Below are positions 18,501 through 27,186 of a DNA stretch of 64,000 nucleotides, in pieces. The stretch comes from an uncultured Bifidobacterium sp. Lineage in GTDB: Bacteria; Actinomycetota; Actinomycetes; Actinomycetales; Bifidobacteriaceae. Made by a program: the position numbers and the translations under genes. Below the pieces are notes generated by a model. It had not been told where the DNA came from and did not search any database. It saw nothing but the letters and a program-made list of their open reading frames with translations. Location of the stretch: positions 1 to 64,000 of the forward strand of contig NZ_CALYOY010000004.1 in NCBI RefSeq assembly GCF_945269915.1. Direction: 5' to 3'. Numbering within the stretch: the first letter of the stretch is position 1; each line of letters begins with the position of its first letter.

Positions 18501-20804
18501 ATGAATCCGGAGGAGGCTCAGCAGCTGGCCCTGGATGGTCTGGCCCCGAGGAAACCGCGCCGGACACGTGCCACCAAGCAGCATGTACCGGCCGATCGGG
18601 ATCCGGTGGCCCAGGTGGTCCTGAACGTCCAGGCCACCCACCTGGGCGGTACTTTTGACTACCTGGTCGACCGGGATCAGGACCAGGGTGCCCAGCCCGG
18701 ATCCCTGGTCAGGGTGCGCTTCGGCCGTCAACTGATCAACGGGGTGATCTGGGGAAGGCAAGGGACCAGCCAGGTCCCGGCCTCATCCCTCCGGTATCTG
18801 GAACGGGTCATCATTCCCCATGCCCTGGTCTCGGCCTCCCTGCGTGAGGACATCACCGGGATAGCCCGGGCTTACGGGGGGACCGAGGCCAACATCCTCC
18901 GTCTGGCCGTACCGCCCCGGGTTGCCCGGATCGACAAGGAGCAGCAACTGGTCCCCGGACAGCCCCGCCTGGCCTCCGACATGGACGGGGTGGCCCGGCT
19001 GGACCGCGTCACGGCCGGGGTCAGGGAGGACCTGAATCGGGATTACGACCGGCTGGGGGAATTCGCCCAGGCCCTGCAATCGCAGACCTTTGCCTCCTTC
19101 CTGGCGGATATCGGTCCCGGTCCGGGGCGTGCCGAACTCCTGGCGGCCTGGTCCCTGGTCGAGGCCCTTCTGGCCGGAAGGTCGGCCGTCATGGTCCTGC
19201 CTGATATGCGGGCGGTCGAGCACCTTTCCTCCACCCTTCAGGCCTTGGGGCTGGCGCCCTTTGGACCACGGACCGGTGGCATCGGCGATTCGGGCGGGCC
19301 GGGCTGGGCGGGCGATTACGCCATTCTGGATTCCTCGATGGCCCCGGCCGAGCGATACCGGTCCTACCTGGCCCTGGCCTCAGGGCAGGTGCGGTGCGTC
19401 ATCGGACTCCGTGCGGCCATGTATGCCCCGGTCGAGGGCCCGGCCCTCTTCGCCCTGATGGATGATGCCGCCTACCAGAGTGCGGATGGGATGATGCCCT
19501 ATGCCAACGCCCGGGGGGTTCTGAGGTTGCGGGCCAAGACCCATGGCGGTGTCTTCCTGGTCTTGGCCCGGTCCAGGAGCGTCCGATCCCAGTGGGAGAG
19601 CGGGCCCTTGGCCAAAGAGGTCGATTCCGGCGTCACCGGTCCGATTCGTCCCCTGCATTCCTCGGACACCCCGGGCAGGGCGCGCCTGCCCTGGGTCAGA
19701 TGGCTGAACCGTGAGGAACTGACCCGTCTGGCCGACCCCACCATCGGCGCCAGGGTTCCCCATACGGCTGTTTCCGCTCTTCGCAAGGCCCTGGACGCAG
19801 GACCCGTCCTCCTCTCCATACCCCAGGATGGCTTCAGCCAGGCCTTGAGTTGCGCCCGTTGCCACCGCCAGGCACGGTGCCCCAGGTGTACCGGACCCCT
19901 CCAGTCCACCCGCGAAGCCGTGCCCCGCTGTGCCTGGTGCGGTGTTGCCGCCACCAACTGGACCTGCCCGGTCTGCGGCGGGGAGCGGCTGCGGGTGGTC
20001 AGGGTCGGGGCGGCAGGCACCGCCCAGGAGCTGAGGATGCTCTTCAGGAATGTCCCCATCCTTATTTCATCACCCAGCCAACCCCGGGGTCCGGTTTCCG
20101 AGGTGGACCAGAAGTCCCGTCTGGTCATCGCCACACCGGGAGCCGAGCCGATCGTGGTTCCGCGGCGCGGGGCCGACGACCAGGGTGCTGTCGACGGCGT
20201 GCATTCCGATTCCCTGGATCACAGGCCCGGATATGCGGCCATCGCCATCCTGGATGCCTGGACCAGCCTGTACGCCCAGGGGGTGGATGCCCGTATCGAC
20301 ACCCTCTCCGACTGGATGCGAACCGCCTCCCTCTGCCGACCTCGGGATCAGGGCGGCCAGGTATTCCTCCTGGGCGAGACGGATCCGCAGTTGGCCCAGG
20401 CCCTGATTACCTGGAGGAGTCCCCTCCTGGCCGGGGCCGAGCTGGACGATCGACGGGTGACCGGCATGCCGCCCGCCTACTCCCTGGCCACCATCTGGGG
20501 AGGGCGGAGGGCCGTGACATGGATTCTCGACAGGATCGGAGCCGCCACCGGTGACCTGGCCCTGCTCAAGACCGAGGAGGGGGAGGTCCCCGCCACCCTG
20601 GGTCCGGTGCCCATACCGCCCCCTAGGACCCTCGTGGCCCGTCAGTTGGAAGGAACCCAGGATCGGGTCAGGGCCCTGGTCAGGGTCACCACGGAGCAGC
20701 GTGACCTCCTGGCGGACCTGCTCAGGCGGGGCCTGTCCGAATACCTGGCCAAGCGGGGACGGGAGGAACTGAAGTTCCAGATGGACCCCAAGGACCTGAC
20801 CTAG
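18501..20804 (+). CDS. priA: PriA-like primosomal protein N', ATPase-deficient actinobacterial form
   Basis: A 767-residue homologue of replication restart factor PriA. The N-terminal DNA-binding domain is recognisable (TFDYLVDRDQDQGAQPGSLV). The zinc-binding region has paired cysteines in CARCHRQARCPRC and later CAWC and CPVC. Where helicase motif I (GxxGxGKT) should be, the sequence reads GPGPGRAELLAAW with no lysine. The DEAH-type motif is MDDAAY. ATP hydrolysis and helicase activity are therefore unlikely, as is known for actinobacterial PriA. AGGAGG precedes the ATG. It clusters with fmt, as often seen in bacteria. Confidence 0.9.
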   Translation: MNPEEAQQLALDGLAPRKPRRTRATKQHVPADRDPVAQVVLNVQATHLGGTFDYLVDRDQDQGAQPGSLVRVRFGRQLINGVIWGRQGTSQVPASSLRYLERVIIPHALVSASLREDITGIARAYGGTEANILRLAVPPRVARIDKEQQLVPGQPRLASDMDGVARLDRVTAGVREDLNRDYDRLGEFAQALQSQTFASFLADIGPGPGRAELLAAWSLVEALLAGRSAVMVLPDMRAVEHLSSTLQALGLAPFGPRTGGIGDSGGPGWAGDYAILDSSMAPAERYRSYLALASGQVRCVIGLRAAMYAPVEGPALFALMDDAAYQSADGMMPYANARGVLRLRAKTHGGVFLVLARSRSVRSQWESGPLAKEVDSGVTGPIRPLHSSDTPGRARLPWVRWLNREELTRLADPTIGARVPHTAVSALRKALDAGPVLLSIPQDGFSQALSCARCHRQARCPRCTGPLQSTREAVPRCAWCGVAATNWTCPVCGGERLRVVRVGAAGTAQELRMLFRNVPILISSPSQPRGPVSEVDQKSRLVIATPGAEPIVVPRRGADDQGAVDGVHSDSLDHRPGYAAIAILDAWTSLYAQGVDARIDTLSDWMRTASLCRPRDQGGQVFLLGETDPQLAQALITWRSPLLAGAELDDRRVTGMPPAYSLATIWGGRRAVTWILDRIGAATGDLALLKTEEGEVPATLGPVPIPPPRTLVARQLEGTQDRVRALVRVTTEQRDLLADLLRRGLSEYLAKRGREELKFQMDPKDLT

Positions 20805-20877
20805 GCGGCCCTCGGGGGTCTATGAGGCATGCTTGCATGGAGGGGACGATGCAACGCGAGGAAAGGTGTCGAGAACG

Positions 20878-21582
20878 ATGATTGGATGGCCCGGAGAGGT
20901 CGAGGTCCCCACTGATGTCATACTGGCCGATGACCAGGCCCGGTCGTCTCAGGGACGGCCCATCAGGCAGGTCATCTTCGACTTCGGCAACGTCCTGATC
21001 TACTGGAAACCGGAAATGGCCATGGTTTCCCGGTACGGTCCCGAATCCATCAGGGAGATGCTGGACAACGACAAGTCGGGGTTCTTCGATGCCAATAACA
21101 TGATGGATGGTGGCGCTTCCTGCCGGGAGGCCCAGGCCTGGGTCCACGAGCGGCACGGTGCCCCCTGGGATCGCATGTTCACCTATTATTGCGAGAATTT
21201 CGTGGACTCCCTGACCGGTCCTGTGCCGGGGGCGCGGGTCCTGGTCAAGGACCTGAAGGCCCTGGGGGTCGGGGTCTGGGGCCTGTCGAACTGGGGCACC
21301 GAGCTCTTCCCCTACGCCTGGAAGCAGTACCCCATCCTGCATGACCTGGACGACCTGGTGGTCTCCGGCCCCGTCCATATGCGCAAGCCCCACCAGGACA
21401 TCTACCAGTACGCCCTGCAGAAGTTCGGCATCAGGGCCGAGGATGCCCTCTTCATCGATGACAAGGGGATGAACGTGGTGGCTGCCAACCAGGCGGGCAT
21501 CAGGAGCGTCTGCCTGAAGGATCCCTATAAACTCAGGACCCTCCTGATCGAATCTGGTTTGGACATACCCCAGGTCAAATGA
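20878..21582 (+). CDS. HAD-family hydrolase, YihX-like
   Basis: A 234-residue haloacid dehalogenase-type phosphatase. Motif I is DFGNV (35-39), where the usual second Asp is Gly, as in the YihX/FMN-phosphatase-like branch. Motif II is in GLSNWG, motif III Lys in HMRKPHQDIYQ and motif IV is FIDDKGMN. The substrate is unknown; sugar phosphates or FMN are typical of relatives. ATG at 20878 follows a GAGGAAAGG stretch; the frame extends to 20833 without a better site. It lies between priA and fmt, all co-directional. Confidence 0.85.
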   Translation: MIGWPGEVEVPTDVILADDQARSSQGRPIRQVIFDFGNVLIYWKPEMAMVSRYGPESIREMLDNDKSGFFDANNMMDGGASCREAQAWVHERHGAPWDRMFTYYCENFVDSLTGPVPGARVLVKDLKALGVGVWGLSNWGTELFPYAWKQYPILHDLDDLVVSGPVHMRKPHQDIYQYALQKFGIRAEDALFIDDKGMNVVAANQAGIRSVCLKDPYKLRTLLIESGLDIPQVK

Positions 21583-21652
21583 AGGATGCCGATGATTGGC
21601 CTGGGCGGCTTGCCTTCCCGGCCGACGGCGGAATGCGGAGGAGTGAATCCAT

Positions 21653-22627
21653 ATGGTGATGAAGATCTTGTTTGCGGGTACACCGGATGTGGCCCTGCCC
21701 TCCCTGAGGCTCCTGGCAGGTGACCAGGAGCACTTCCATGTTGTGGCTGTCCTGACCAGGCCGGATGCCCCCAAGGGGAGGGGTCGAAGGCTGGAGCCCA
21801 GTCCGGTCAAGGCGGCGGCCCTGGACCTGGGTATTCCCGTCATCGAGGCCGACCCCAAGGGGGTTGACTTCGTCGACCGACTTAGGCGGACCGGGGCCGA
21901 ATACGCCGCCGTCGTGGCCTATGGGCAGATTCTGAAGAAGCCCGTCCTGGACGCCATGCCGGGGGGCTGGTATAACCTCCACTTCTCCCTCCTGCCCCAG
22001 TGGAGGGGGGCTGCTCCTGTGCAACGGGCCATCTGGTCGGGGGAGACGATTACCGGGGCCACGGTCTTCCGCCTGACCCCAGGTATGGATGAGGGGCCCA
22101 TCCTGGCCCAGTCCACCGTGGAGATCGGACCACATGAGACCTCAGGTCAGCTCCTGAACCGCCTGGCCGAGGATGGATCCCACCTCCTGGCGGCCTCCCT
22201 GGAGGCACTGGCGGAGGGGAGGGTCCTCCCTGTCGACCAGCCCCACGGTGCCTATGAGGTGGCCAGAAAGGTCACCAGCCAGGATGCCCACATCAGGTTC
22301 GACCTGCCCGTCTTCGCCCCTGACCGGCAGATCCGGGCCTGCACACCCAACCCAGGGGCCTGGTGCCAGGTGCATGAGGACGGGAAAGGCGGGAGCCGGG
22401 TCACTCAGGTCAAGGTCCTGGAGGCCGCGCCTGCCCGCCCCGACCAGTCCGGATTGCCGGAGGGGCTGAGACCGGGTTGTCTGTATATGACCAAGAAACA
22501 CATCTGGGTGGGGACCTCTTCGGCCCCCCTGGAGCTCCTCCAGGTCAAGGCCGCCGGGAAGAAGGCCATGCGGGCCATCGACTGGGCCAGGGGTGCGCGG
22601 TTGGAAAACGGGGCCTACTGCGACTGA
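21653..22627 (+). CDS. fmt: Methionyl-tRNA formyltransferase
   Basis: A 324-residue enzyme that formylates initiator Met-tRNA using 10-formyl-THF. The Rossmann N-terminus is MKILFAGTPDVALPSL. The catalytic Asn and His lie in WYNLHFSLLPQWRGAAPVQ, and the catalytic Asp in LTPGMDEGPIL. A C-terminal OB-like tRNA-binding domain follows. GGAGGAG is nine bases before ATG 21653; ATG 21659 is an alternative. No def gene is adjacent. The next gene is the pupylation ATPase after a 132-base gap. Confidence 0.95.
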   Translation: MVMKILFAGTPDVALPSLRLLAGDQEHFHVVAVLTRPDAPKGRGRRLEPSPVKAAALDLGIPVIEADPKGVDFVDRLRRTGAEYAAVVAYGQILKKPVLDAMPGGWYNLHFSLLPQWRGAAPVQRAIWSGETITGATVFRLTPGMDEGPILAQSTVEIGPHETSGQLLNRLAEDGSHLLAASLEALAEGRVLPVDQPHGAYEVARKVTSQDAHIRFDLPVFAPDRQIRACTPNPGAWCQVHEDGKGGSRVTQVKVLEAAPARPDQSGLPEGLRPGCLYMTKKHIWVGTSSAPLELLQVKAAGKKAMRAIDWARGARLENGAYCD

Positions 22628-22759
22628 TGGACCCAGGTCCTGCCGGGGAATCCCGGCCACCAGCATGCGGGCCCCCGACCACCGGCGGGGCCTGGACGCG
22701 GTTAGCATCGGGGAAGAGGAAGGTCGGTTCCTGTAGGTTCCGACCAGGTCGAGGAGGAT

Positions 22760-24394
22760 ATGGTGAGTGGACAAGATCACGGGGTTCCCGATGGGGGTCT
22801 GCACCCGGATGGCTCGCCCCTGACCGGACCCGCGGATGCCCAGGAAGAAGGCTTTCCCCAGGACCAGGCGGCCGCCATGGATGCCCTCAGGGAGCGTAAC
22901 CATGCCCTGGTCCAGGCTCTGAACCGGGCCGGTAAGGAACTGACCAAGGCCAAGACCCAGTTGGCCCAGATGGCCTCACCACCCATGAACCTTGCCCTGG
23001 CCCTGGGGGTGGATTCGGTTTCCTTCGATGAGATGGGTGTCCAGCATGCCAACCTGGAGGTCCTCTATGGGTCCCGCAGGATGGTTCTGGCCCTGGCGCC
23101 CGGGGTGAGGGCCGACAGGGTCAGGCCGGGGCAGACCCTGCTGCTGGACGAGAACATGGTGGTCGTCCAGGTGCGCGACCAGGCAGGAAGCGGACCACTC
23201 CGCCAGGTCAGCCGGATCATGGATTCCGGTGCCCTGGTCGTCCAGGACACCTCGGGTGCCTCCAGCCTGGTCGAACGATCCGGTGCCCTGATGGACACGG
23301 ACCTGAGCGTGGGCAACCAGGTCATGGTCGATCCCTCCGGGCAGATGGCCCTGGCCCTGGTTCCCGAGGAGGACCGGAACGACCTGGTCCTGGAGGAGGT
23401 GCCGGATGTCACCTTTGCCGACATCGGCGGCCTGGACCGGCAGATCGACCGGATTCGTGACGCCATCCAGCTTCCCTTCCTCCACAAGGACCTCTTCCGC
23501 CGTTTCGCCCTCAACCCACCCAAGGGCCTCCTCCTCTACGGTCCCCCCGGCAACGGGAAGACCATGATCGCCAAGGCCGTGGCCAACAGCCTGGCCAGGG
23601 GGTCGGGCACCCGGGGCGTCTTCCTTTCGGTCAAGGGGCCGGAGCTGCTCAACAAGTTCGTCGGGGAGTCGGAACGGCTCATGCGGCGGATCTTCGAGCG
23701 GGCACGCCAGCGCGCCGGCCAGGGTGGGCCGGTCATCGTCTTCATCGACGAGATGGACTCCCTCCTGCGCACCAGGGGGTCGGGCATCTCATCGGACGTG
23801 GAAACCACGATCGTCCCCCAGTTCCTGGCCGAACTGGATGGGGTCGAAGCCCTGGATAATGTCATGGTCATCGGAGCCTCCAACAGGATCGACATGATCG
23901 ACCCCGCCGTGTTGCGGCCGGGCCGGTTGGATGTGAAAGTCCGTATCGACCGGCCTGGTCGGGAGGCGGCCGCCTCCATACTCTCCCGGTACGTGACCTC
24001 TGACCTTCCCCTGGCGGCCGGAACGAGCGGGGGTGACCTGGTCCAGGTCCTGGTCAGGGATGTCTACCGCCAGGACCCGGGCCGGAAGGTCTGCGATCTG
24101 CTTGACCAGGATGGCCGGTGGAACCCGCTGTACATGAGCCAGCTGATCTCGGGCGCCATGTTGCGCAACATCGTGGACAGGGCCAAGACCATGGCCGTCA
24201 AGGACTCCATCCGTCAGGACAGGGAGGTCGGTCTGGATGCCGACCGGTGCCTGAAGGCCGTCCAGGAGGAATACCTGGACATGCTCGACTCCGTGGGCGA
24301 CCAGAATCCCGAGCAATGGGCCCGTACCGCCGGGCTGACCGCAGGGCGGGTGAGTGACATCCGTCTGGTCGACAGAGCCGGGGCCGAGTCATGA
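22760..24394 (+). CDS. arc: Proteasome-type AAA+ ATPase ARC/Mpa
   Basis: A 544-residue ring-forming ATPase of the Mpa/ARC family. An N-terminal coiled coil (about 37-70), which in relatives binds Pup, is followed by tandem OB domains and one AAA+ domain. Walker A is GPPGNGKT (261-268) and Walker B is VIVFIDEMD. The C-terminus ends AGAES and lacks the GQYL-type tail that docks Mpa onto the 20S proteasome, fitting the absence of prcBA here. GAGGAGG sits only two bases before ATG 22760, so the in-frame GTG at 22763 may be the true start. It overlaps dop by four bases. Confidence 0.95.
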   Translation: MVSGQDHGVPDGGLHPDGSPLTGPADAQEEGFPQDQAAAMDALRERNHALVQALNRAGKELTKAKTQLAQMASPPMNLALALGVDSVSFDEMGVQHANLEVLYGSRRMVLALAPGVRADRVRPGQTLLLDENMVVVQVRDQAGSGPLRQVSRIMDSGALVVQDTSGASSLVERSGALMDTDLSVGNQVMVDPSGQMALALVPEEDRNDLVLEEVPDVTFADIGGLDRQIDRIRDAIQLPFLHKDLFRRFALNPPKGLLLYGPPGNGKTMIAKAVANSLARGSGTRGVFLSVKGPELLNKFVGESERLMRRIFERARQRAGQGGPVIVFIDEMDSLLRTRGSGISSDVETTIVPQFLAELDGVEALDNVMVIGASNRIDMIDPAVLRPGRLDVKVRIDRPGREAAASILSRYVTSDLPLAAGTSGGDLVQVLVRDVYRQDPGRKVCDLLDQDGRWNPLYMSQLISGAMLRNIVDRAKTMAVKDSIRQDREVGLDADRCLKAVQEEYLDMLDSVGDQNPEQWARTAGLTAGRVSDIRLVDRAGAES

Positions 24395-25986
24395 GGGTGG
24401 AGCGCGTGGTCGGCACCGAAACCGAGTACGCCATTGCGACCGGGGACGGGTCACGGGCCAACCCGGTGGCTCTCTCCCTGGAGCTGGTCCGGGCGGCTGC
24501 CGACCCAGCGCGCTCGCGCATCCACTGGGATTATGGCCGGGAGGACCCGGTCAACGATGCCCGCTCCGGACGTCTGCCCAGGGCCATGGCCAGACCGAGC
24601 ATGCTGACGGATTCGCCCCAGGCCGCCCTGATCAACGTCCTGGCCCCCAACGGGGGCCGTATCTACGTCGATCACGCCCACCCAGAGTATTCCTCTCCCG
24701 AAACCACGGACCCCTTCCAGGCGCTGACCTATGACCGGGCCGGCGACCTCCTCATGGCCCAGGCGGCAGCACGTGCCGGTCAGGGGGGCGAGGGCCACGG
24801 CCTGCGACTCTACAAGAACAACGTGGACGGGAAGGGGGCCTGCTGGGGGACCCATGAGAACTACCTGATGGACCGTTCCGTGCCCTTTGCCCGGGTGGCG
24901 GCCCTGATGACCATCCACTTCGTGACCCGCCAGATCTTCACCGGTTCCGGCAGGGTGGGCCTGGGATCCGAGGGGAGGGGGTCCGGCTACCAGATAGGGC
25001 AGCGGGCCGACTACCTCCAATCCAGAATTGGTCTGCAGACCACCTTCGACCGGCCCATCATCAACACCAGGGACGAATCCCACAGCACCGCCTCCACCCG
25101 GCGGTTCCATGTCATCGCCGGGGATGCCAACCGGATGGACCTGCCCCAGGTCCTCAAGGTGGGGACGACCAGTATGCTCCTGGCCCTCCTGGAGGATGCC
25201 GAGACCGCCGGGTTCGACCTTGATGCCCTCCTGGGGCGTCTGGCCATGGACGATCCGGTGGCGGCCGTGCGGGTCGTCTCCCGGGATCTGAGCCTCAAGG
25301 AGCCTCTGGCCCTGGAATCGGGCAGGCGGGAATCCGCCCTGGAGATTCAGTATGACCTCCTCGAAGGGGTCTGCCAGGCGGGTGCGGCCCTCTATGGAAG
25401 GGACGGGGAGGGGCAACCCGCCTGGCCCGGTGAGGCCACCGGGAGGGTCATGGAACTCTGGAGAGGGGCCCTGGAGGATCTGGACCAGGTCCGCGGGGCC
25501 GATGCGGATGGGCGGATGGGCATGACCGCCCAGGCCGGTCGTTTGGAGTGGCTCTTGAAGTGGCAGCTCCTGGAGGGCCTGCGCCGTCGTCGTTCCATTC
25601 GGGATTGGGCCGACCCCCGCCTGGCTGCCCTGGACATCGAATGGGCCCGCCTTGACCCGGGGCATGACCTGCCTTCCCGCCTTGCAACCCGCATCCAGTC
25701 AGCGGTATCTCCGGAAGCGGTCGAGGCCGCCACCGACCAGGCGCCCGCCGGCACCAGGGCCTGGTTCAGATCCCGCCTCCTGCACGACTGCCCCGAAGTC
25801 ATCCGGTCCATGTCCTGGAGCCGGGTGGTCCTGGCCGACCCGGATGGGGATGAAGGGCAGGCCCTGGACATGGACTTGACCGACCCGACAGGCCACACCG
25901 AAGCCGATTGCCGGGGACTATTGGAACATTCTGGGAATATTGGCCGGTGGCTCCTCAAGGGGGAGGGACGCGACCTATACTGCTGA
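24391..25986 (+). CDS. dop: Depupylase / Pup deamidase
   Basis: A 531-residue member of the glutamine-synthetase-like Dop/PafA family. It starts VVGTETEYAIATG, the Dop nucleotide-binding signature. The catalytic Asp region is GGRIYVDHAHPEYSSPE, and further conserved blocks include YKNNVDGKGACWGTHENYL. Dop removes Pup from substrates and, where Pup ends in Gln, deamidates it. Here Pup already ends in Glu, so only depupylation is needed. The ATG overlaps the arc stop (ATGA). pup follows after the IMPase-like gene. Confidence 0.95.
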   Translation: MRVERVVGTETEYAIATGDGSRANPVALSLELVRAAADPARSRIHWDYGREDPVNDARSGRLPRAMARPSMLTDSPQAALINVLAPNGGRIYVDHAHPEYSSPETTDPFQALTYDRAGDLLMAQAAARAGQGGEGHGLRLYKNNVDGKGACWGTHENYLMDRSVPFARVAALMTIHFVTRQIFTGSGRVGLGSEGRGSGYQIGQRADYLQSRIGLQTTFDRPIINTRDESHSTASTRRFHVIAGDANRMDLPQVLKVGTTSMLLALLEDAETAGFDLDALLGRLAMDDPVAAVRVVSRDLSLKEPLALESGRRESALEIQYDLLEGVCQAGAALYGRDGEGQPAWPGEATGRVMELWRGALEDLDQVRGADADGRMGMTAQAGRLEWLLKWQLLEGLRRRRSIRDWADPRLAALDIEWARLDPGHDLPSRLATRIQSAVSPEAVEAATDQAPAGTRAWFRSRLLHDCPEVIRSMSWSRVVLADPDGDEGQALDMDLTDPTGHTEADCRGLLEHSGNIGRWLLKGEGRDLYC

Positions 25987-26062
25987 TATCGGATGAGCGG
26001 GGTCAAGCCAATGGATGGATTCGTCCTGGTACTTCTGCCGGGCCGATGTGAAAGAGAGAAAT

Positions 26063-26899
26063 ATGGAATTGCGTGAATTGGCCATGCAGGTCGCCACCAT
26101 AGCGGTCGAGGCCGGTCGTCATGCCCTCCAGGACCAGATCAACCCCCACGATCCTCGAAGCACCTCGGCCATCGACCGGGGCACCCAGTTCTCCTCCGGT
26201 ATCGACACCCGTCTGATTCGCTACTGCCGGACCAAGATCGCCAACCTGGAGCCCTTCGACGGGTTCTGGGAGGAGGAGGCCGGCAACCGCAGGCCAGGCG
26301 GTCGGTACTGGTGCTTGGGCCACATTGATGGGCCGGTCAACTATGTCAGGAACATGGCCGAGTGGACCGTCACCATCTCCCTCTTCGCGGTTGACGGGAC
26401 CGGGCACGCGTCGCCGGTCATGGGCATTGTCCACGCCCCGGTCCTGGGGCTGACCTACCTCGCCGCCAAGGGCGAGGGGGCCATCCGCATCAGGCGGACC
26501 ATCGTGGGCGACAAACGGGAGAAGATCATCCCCTCCACCATGGATACCCTCAAGGGGTCGGTCATCAGCTTCGGAATGTCATACTTCCCCAATGAATCCG
26601 AGCAGGTCCTTCAGATCGTCTCCCGTATGGCCGGTAAACCTGCCGATATCAAGCGTGTGGGGCCCGTTTCCCTGGACCTCTGCCGGGTGGCTGACGGCAG
26701 CTACGACGCCTACTTCGAGCCTGCCCTTCATTCCTGGGACATCCCCGCCGTCTCCGCGGCCGCAGTGGTGGTCCGCGAAGCCAAGGGGACCCTCTGGCGG
26801 TGGGACGGCGGCCACGTCCGCTGGGAGGGCAGCAACGACGTCGTGGCGACCAATGGCCTGATGGACAAGGAACTGGGTTCCTATCTGGTATCCGACTAG
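26063..26899 (+). CDS. IMPase-like protein with altered metal-binding motif, inside the pupylation locus
   Basis: A 278-residue protein with the inositol monophosphatase fold. The acidic motif EEE is at 70-72 and the late motif WDIPA has Asp226. The hallmark DPIDGT motif reads GHIDGP (86-91): the first metal-ligand Asp is Gly86, and the water-activating Thr is Pro91. Classical phosphatase activity is therefore doubtful; the protein may be inactive, use other chemistry or bind a ligand. ATG at 26063 (MELRELAM) follows GAGAGA; the frame is open to 26015. It lies between dop and pup, all in the same direction. I infer a regulatory link but cannot show one. Confidence 0.8.
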   Translation: MELRELAMQVATIAVEAGRHALQDQINPHDPRSTSAIDRGTQFSSGIDTRLIRYCRTKIANLEPFDGFWEEEAGNRRPGGRYWCLGHIDGPVNYVRNMAEWTVTISLFAVDGTGHASPVMGIVHAPVLGLTYLAAKGEGAIRIRRTIVGDKREKIIPSTMDTLKGSVISFGMSYFPNESEQVLQIVSRMAGKPADIKRVGPVSLDLCRVADGSYDAYFEPALHSWDIPAVSAAAVVVREAKGTLWRWDGGHVRWEGSNDVVATNGLMDKELGSYLVSD

Positions 26900-26979
26900 T
26901 CCCGGGCGGTCGAAAGCGGTATAAGGGATGGTGGGCGTACCCGGAAATAACCAGGTCGCCACGATAGGAGGTCAGGATC

Positions 26980-27183
26980 ATGCCACAGGAGTTCAGCCGG
27001 CTTTCGTCTTCAGCCCGGTCGGGGCAGGAGCAGACGGAGGAGGATACAGGGACCGCCGGTGCTTCGGCCCGGGCCCGGACCCAGGACACTTCCCTGGATT
27101 CCGTCCTGGACGACATCGAATCCACCTTGGAGGACAACGCCGAAGAGTACGTCAAGGGGTTCGTGCAAAAGGGCGGTGAGTAA
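26980..27183 (+). CDS. pup: Prokaryotic ubiquitin-like protein Pup, GGE C-terminus
   Basis: A 67-residue, acidic, probably disordered modifier. The conserved C-terminal region runs DDIESTLEDNAEEYVKGFVQ and ends KGGE. The terminal Glu is what PafA joins to substrate lysines, so this Pup is encoded in ready form and needs no Dop deamidation, unlike mycobacterial GGQ forms. AGGAGG is about ten bases before the ATG. pafA begins three bases after the stop. Confidence 0.96.
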   Translation: MPQEFSRLSSSARSGQEQTEEDTGTAGASARARTQDTSLDSVLDDIESTLEDNAEEYVKGFVQKGGE

Positions 27184-27186
27184 CTG

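Noticed and set aside
18274-18504. 76-codon frame between metK and priA
   Set aside because: No ribosome site, overlaps the priA start, no recognisable similarity.
16552-18567. 671-codon minus-strand frame opposite rpoZ and metK
   Set aside because: Covers two certain genes on the other strand; composition is typical of shadow frames.
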